A DNA stretch of 7,804 bases from an uncultured Lachnospiraceae bacterium. GTDB lineage: Bacteria; Bacillota; Clostridia; Lachnospirales; Lachnospiraceae. The first letter of the stretch is position 1. The number at the start of each line of letters is the position of its first letter. Both the position numbers and the translations under genes were made by a program. Below the pieces are notes generated by a model. The model saw only the letters and a program-made list of their open reading frames with translations, did not search any database and was not told where the DNA came from. The stretch spans positions 1-7,804 of the forward strand of contig CACXGR010000170.1 in assembly GCA_902767235.1 (NCBI GenBank), in the 5' to 3' direction. Below are positions 7,661 to 7,804 of the stretch, in pieces.

Positions 7661-7685
7661 CAACAACGGATGCCGCGAGTAAAAT
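7657..7685 (+). promoter_or_regulatory. Sigma-A promoter of rnpB, overlapping the kinase stop codon
   Basis: TTGACA (7657-7662), exactly 17 bp, then TAAAAT (7680-7685; 5 of 6 matches to TATAAT). The TGA stop of the upstream gene is 7658-7660, inside the -35 box. The expected start is near 7691-7693, just ahead of the RNase P RNA 5' region. Apart from the mandatory stop codon, nothing in the coding frame demands this layout, so the match is unlikely to be chance. Confidence 0.87.
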
Positions 7686-7691
7686 GCTTTA

Positions 7692-7804
7692 GGAAATAAG
7701 CAGGGCAGACGATCGCAGCTGCATGTCCCGAAAGGGCGCAGGTGAGGAAAGTCCGGGCTTCACAGGGCAGGATGCCGGATAACGTCCGGTGGAGGTGACT
7801 CCCA
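7692..7804 (+). ncRNA. rnpB: RNase P RNA (class A type), 5' part only
   Basis: This is the catalytic RNA that cuts 5' leaders off pre-tRNAs. The nearly invariant GAGGAAAGTCCGGGC (7744-7758, J3/4 and P4 5' strand) is present. Before it is a P3-like hairpin: CTGC (7719-7722) pairs with GCAG (7738-7741), and CCC-GAAA-GGG forms the tip (7727-7736). After it comes CACAGGGCAGGATGCC, then P8-like CCGGA/TCCGG (7775-7779 with 7785-7789), then P9-like GGAG-GTGA-CTCC (7791-7802) with a GNRA loop. The CGGGCTTCACAGGGCAG context resembles class A (E. coli-like) RNA rather than the Bacillus class B form. The 5' end is set from the promoter and is good to a few bases. Roughly two thirds of the RNA, including the P1 3' strand and terminator, lies beyond the window. 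Confidence 0.95.

Noticed and set aside
6887..7666. 259-residue open frame antisense to the kinase gene
   Set aside because: Shadow of the P-loop kinase domain, which is clearly coded on the plus strand.

Overview
The window looks like a chromosomal housekeeping locus from a Gram-positive anaerobe of the Clostridia, most likely Lachnospiraceae-like. The evidence is: (i) the gene order dgt, dnaG, rpoD, trmK, nif3-like; (ii) a DnaG that opens MYYPDEKVEEV, the style I associate with Lachnospiraceae; (iii) a TGS/ThrRS-like nucleoside kinase fusion typical of clostridia; (iv) a class A type RNase P RNA, whereas Bacillus has class B; (v) strong AGGAGG ribosome binding sites. The genus cannot be fixed from sequence alone. 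Base composition is even and moderately GC-rich across the genes. I see no sign of transfer, mobile elements or CRISPR.

Layout. Bases 1-72 hold most of a tRNA-Leu(CAG) gene on the minus strand, cut at its 3' end by the window edge. Its near-consensus promoter is at 84-112, in an AT-rich divergent spacer (73-264). Everything after that is on the plus strand: dgt-like dNTP triphosphohydrolase (265-1272, TTG start), DNA primase dnaG (1303-3132), housekeeping sigma factor rpoD (3202-4350), tRNA m1A22 methyltransferase trmK (4359-5153), Nif3-family metal protein (5167-5970) and a nucleoside/uridine-kinase-like protein (5996-7660). Gaps are 30, 69, 8, 13 and 25 bp with no terminator visible, so one operon is likely. 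rnpB begins at about 7692 with its own promoter, whose -35 box contains the kinase stop codon, and it runs off the right edge.

Functionally this is a Gram-positive form of the macromolecular synthesis operon. dNTP pool control and primer synthesis (dgt, dnaG) sit with transcription initiation (rpoD), flanked by tRNA genes and tRNA maturation (trmK, rnpB, tRNA-Leu). I did not find a wholly new system. The most interesting points are: the kinase's N-terminal half resembles the ThrRS TGS and editing domains, with all four metal-ligand positions apparently replaced; a 15-bp tandem repeat makes up the dgt-dnaG spacer and leaves the two genes in frame, separated by one stop codon; hairpins lie in the dnaG linker and directly after the dnaG stop; and the rnpB promoter is embedded in the end of the kinase gene.
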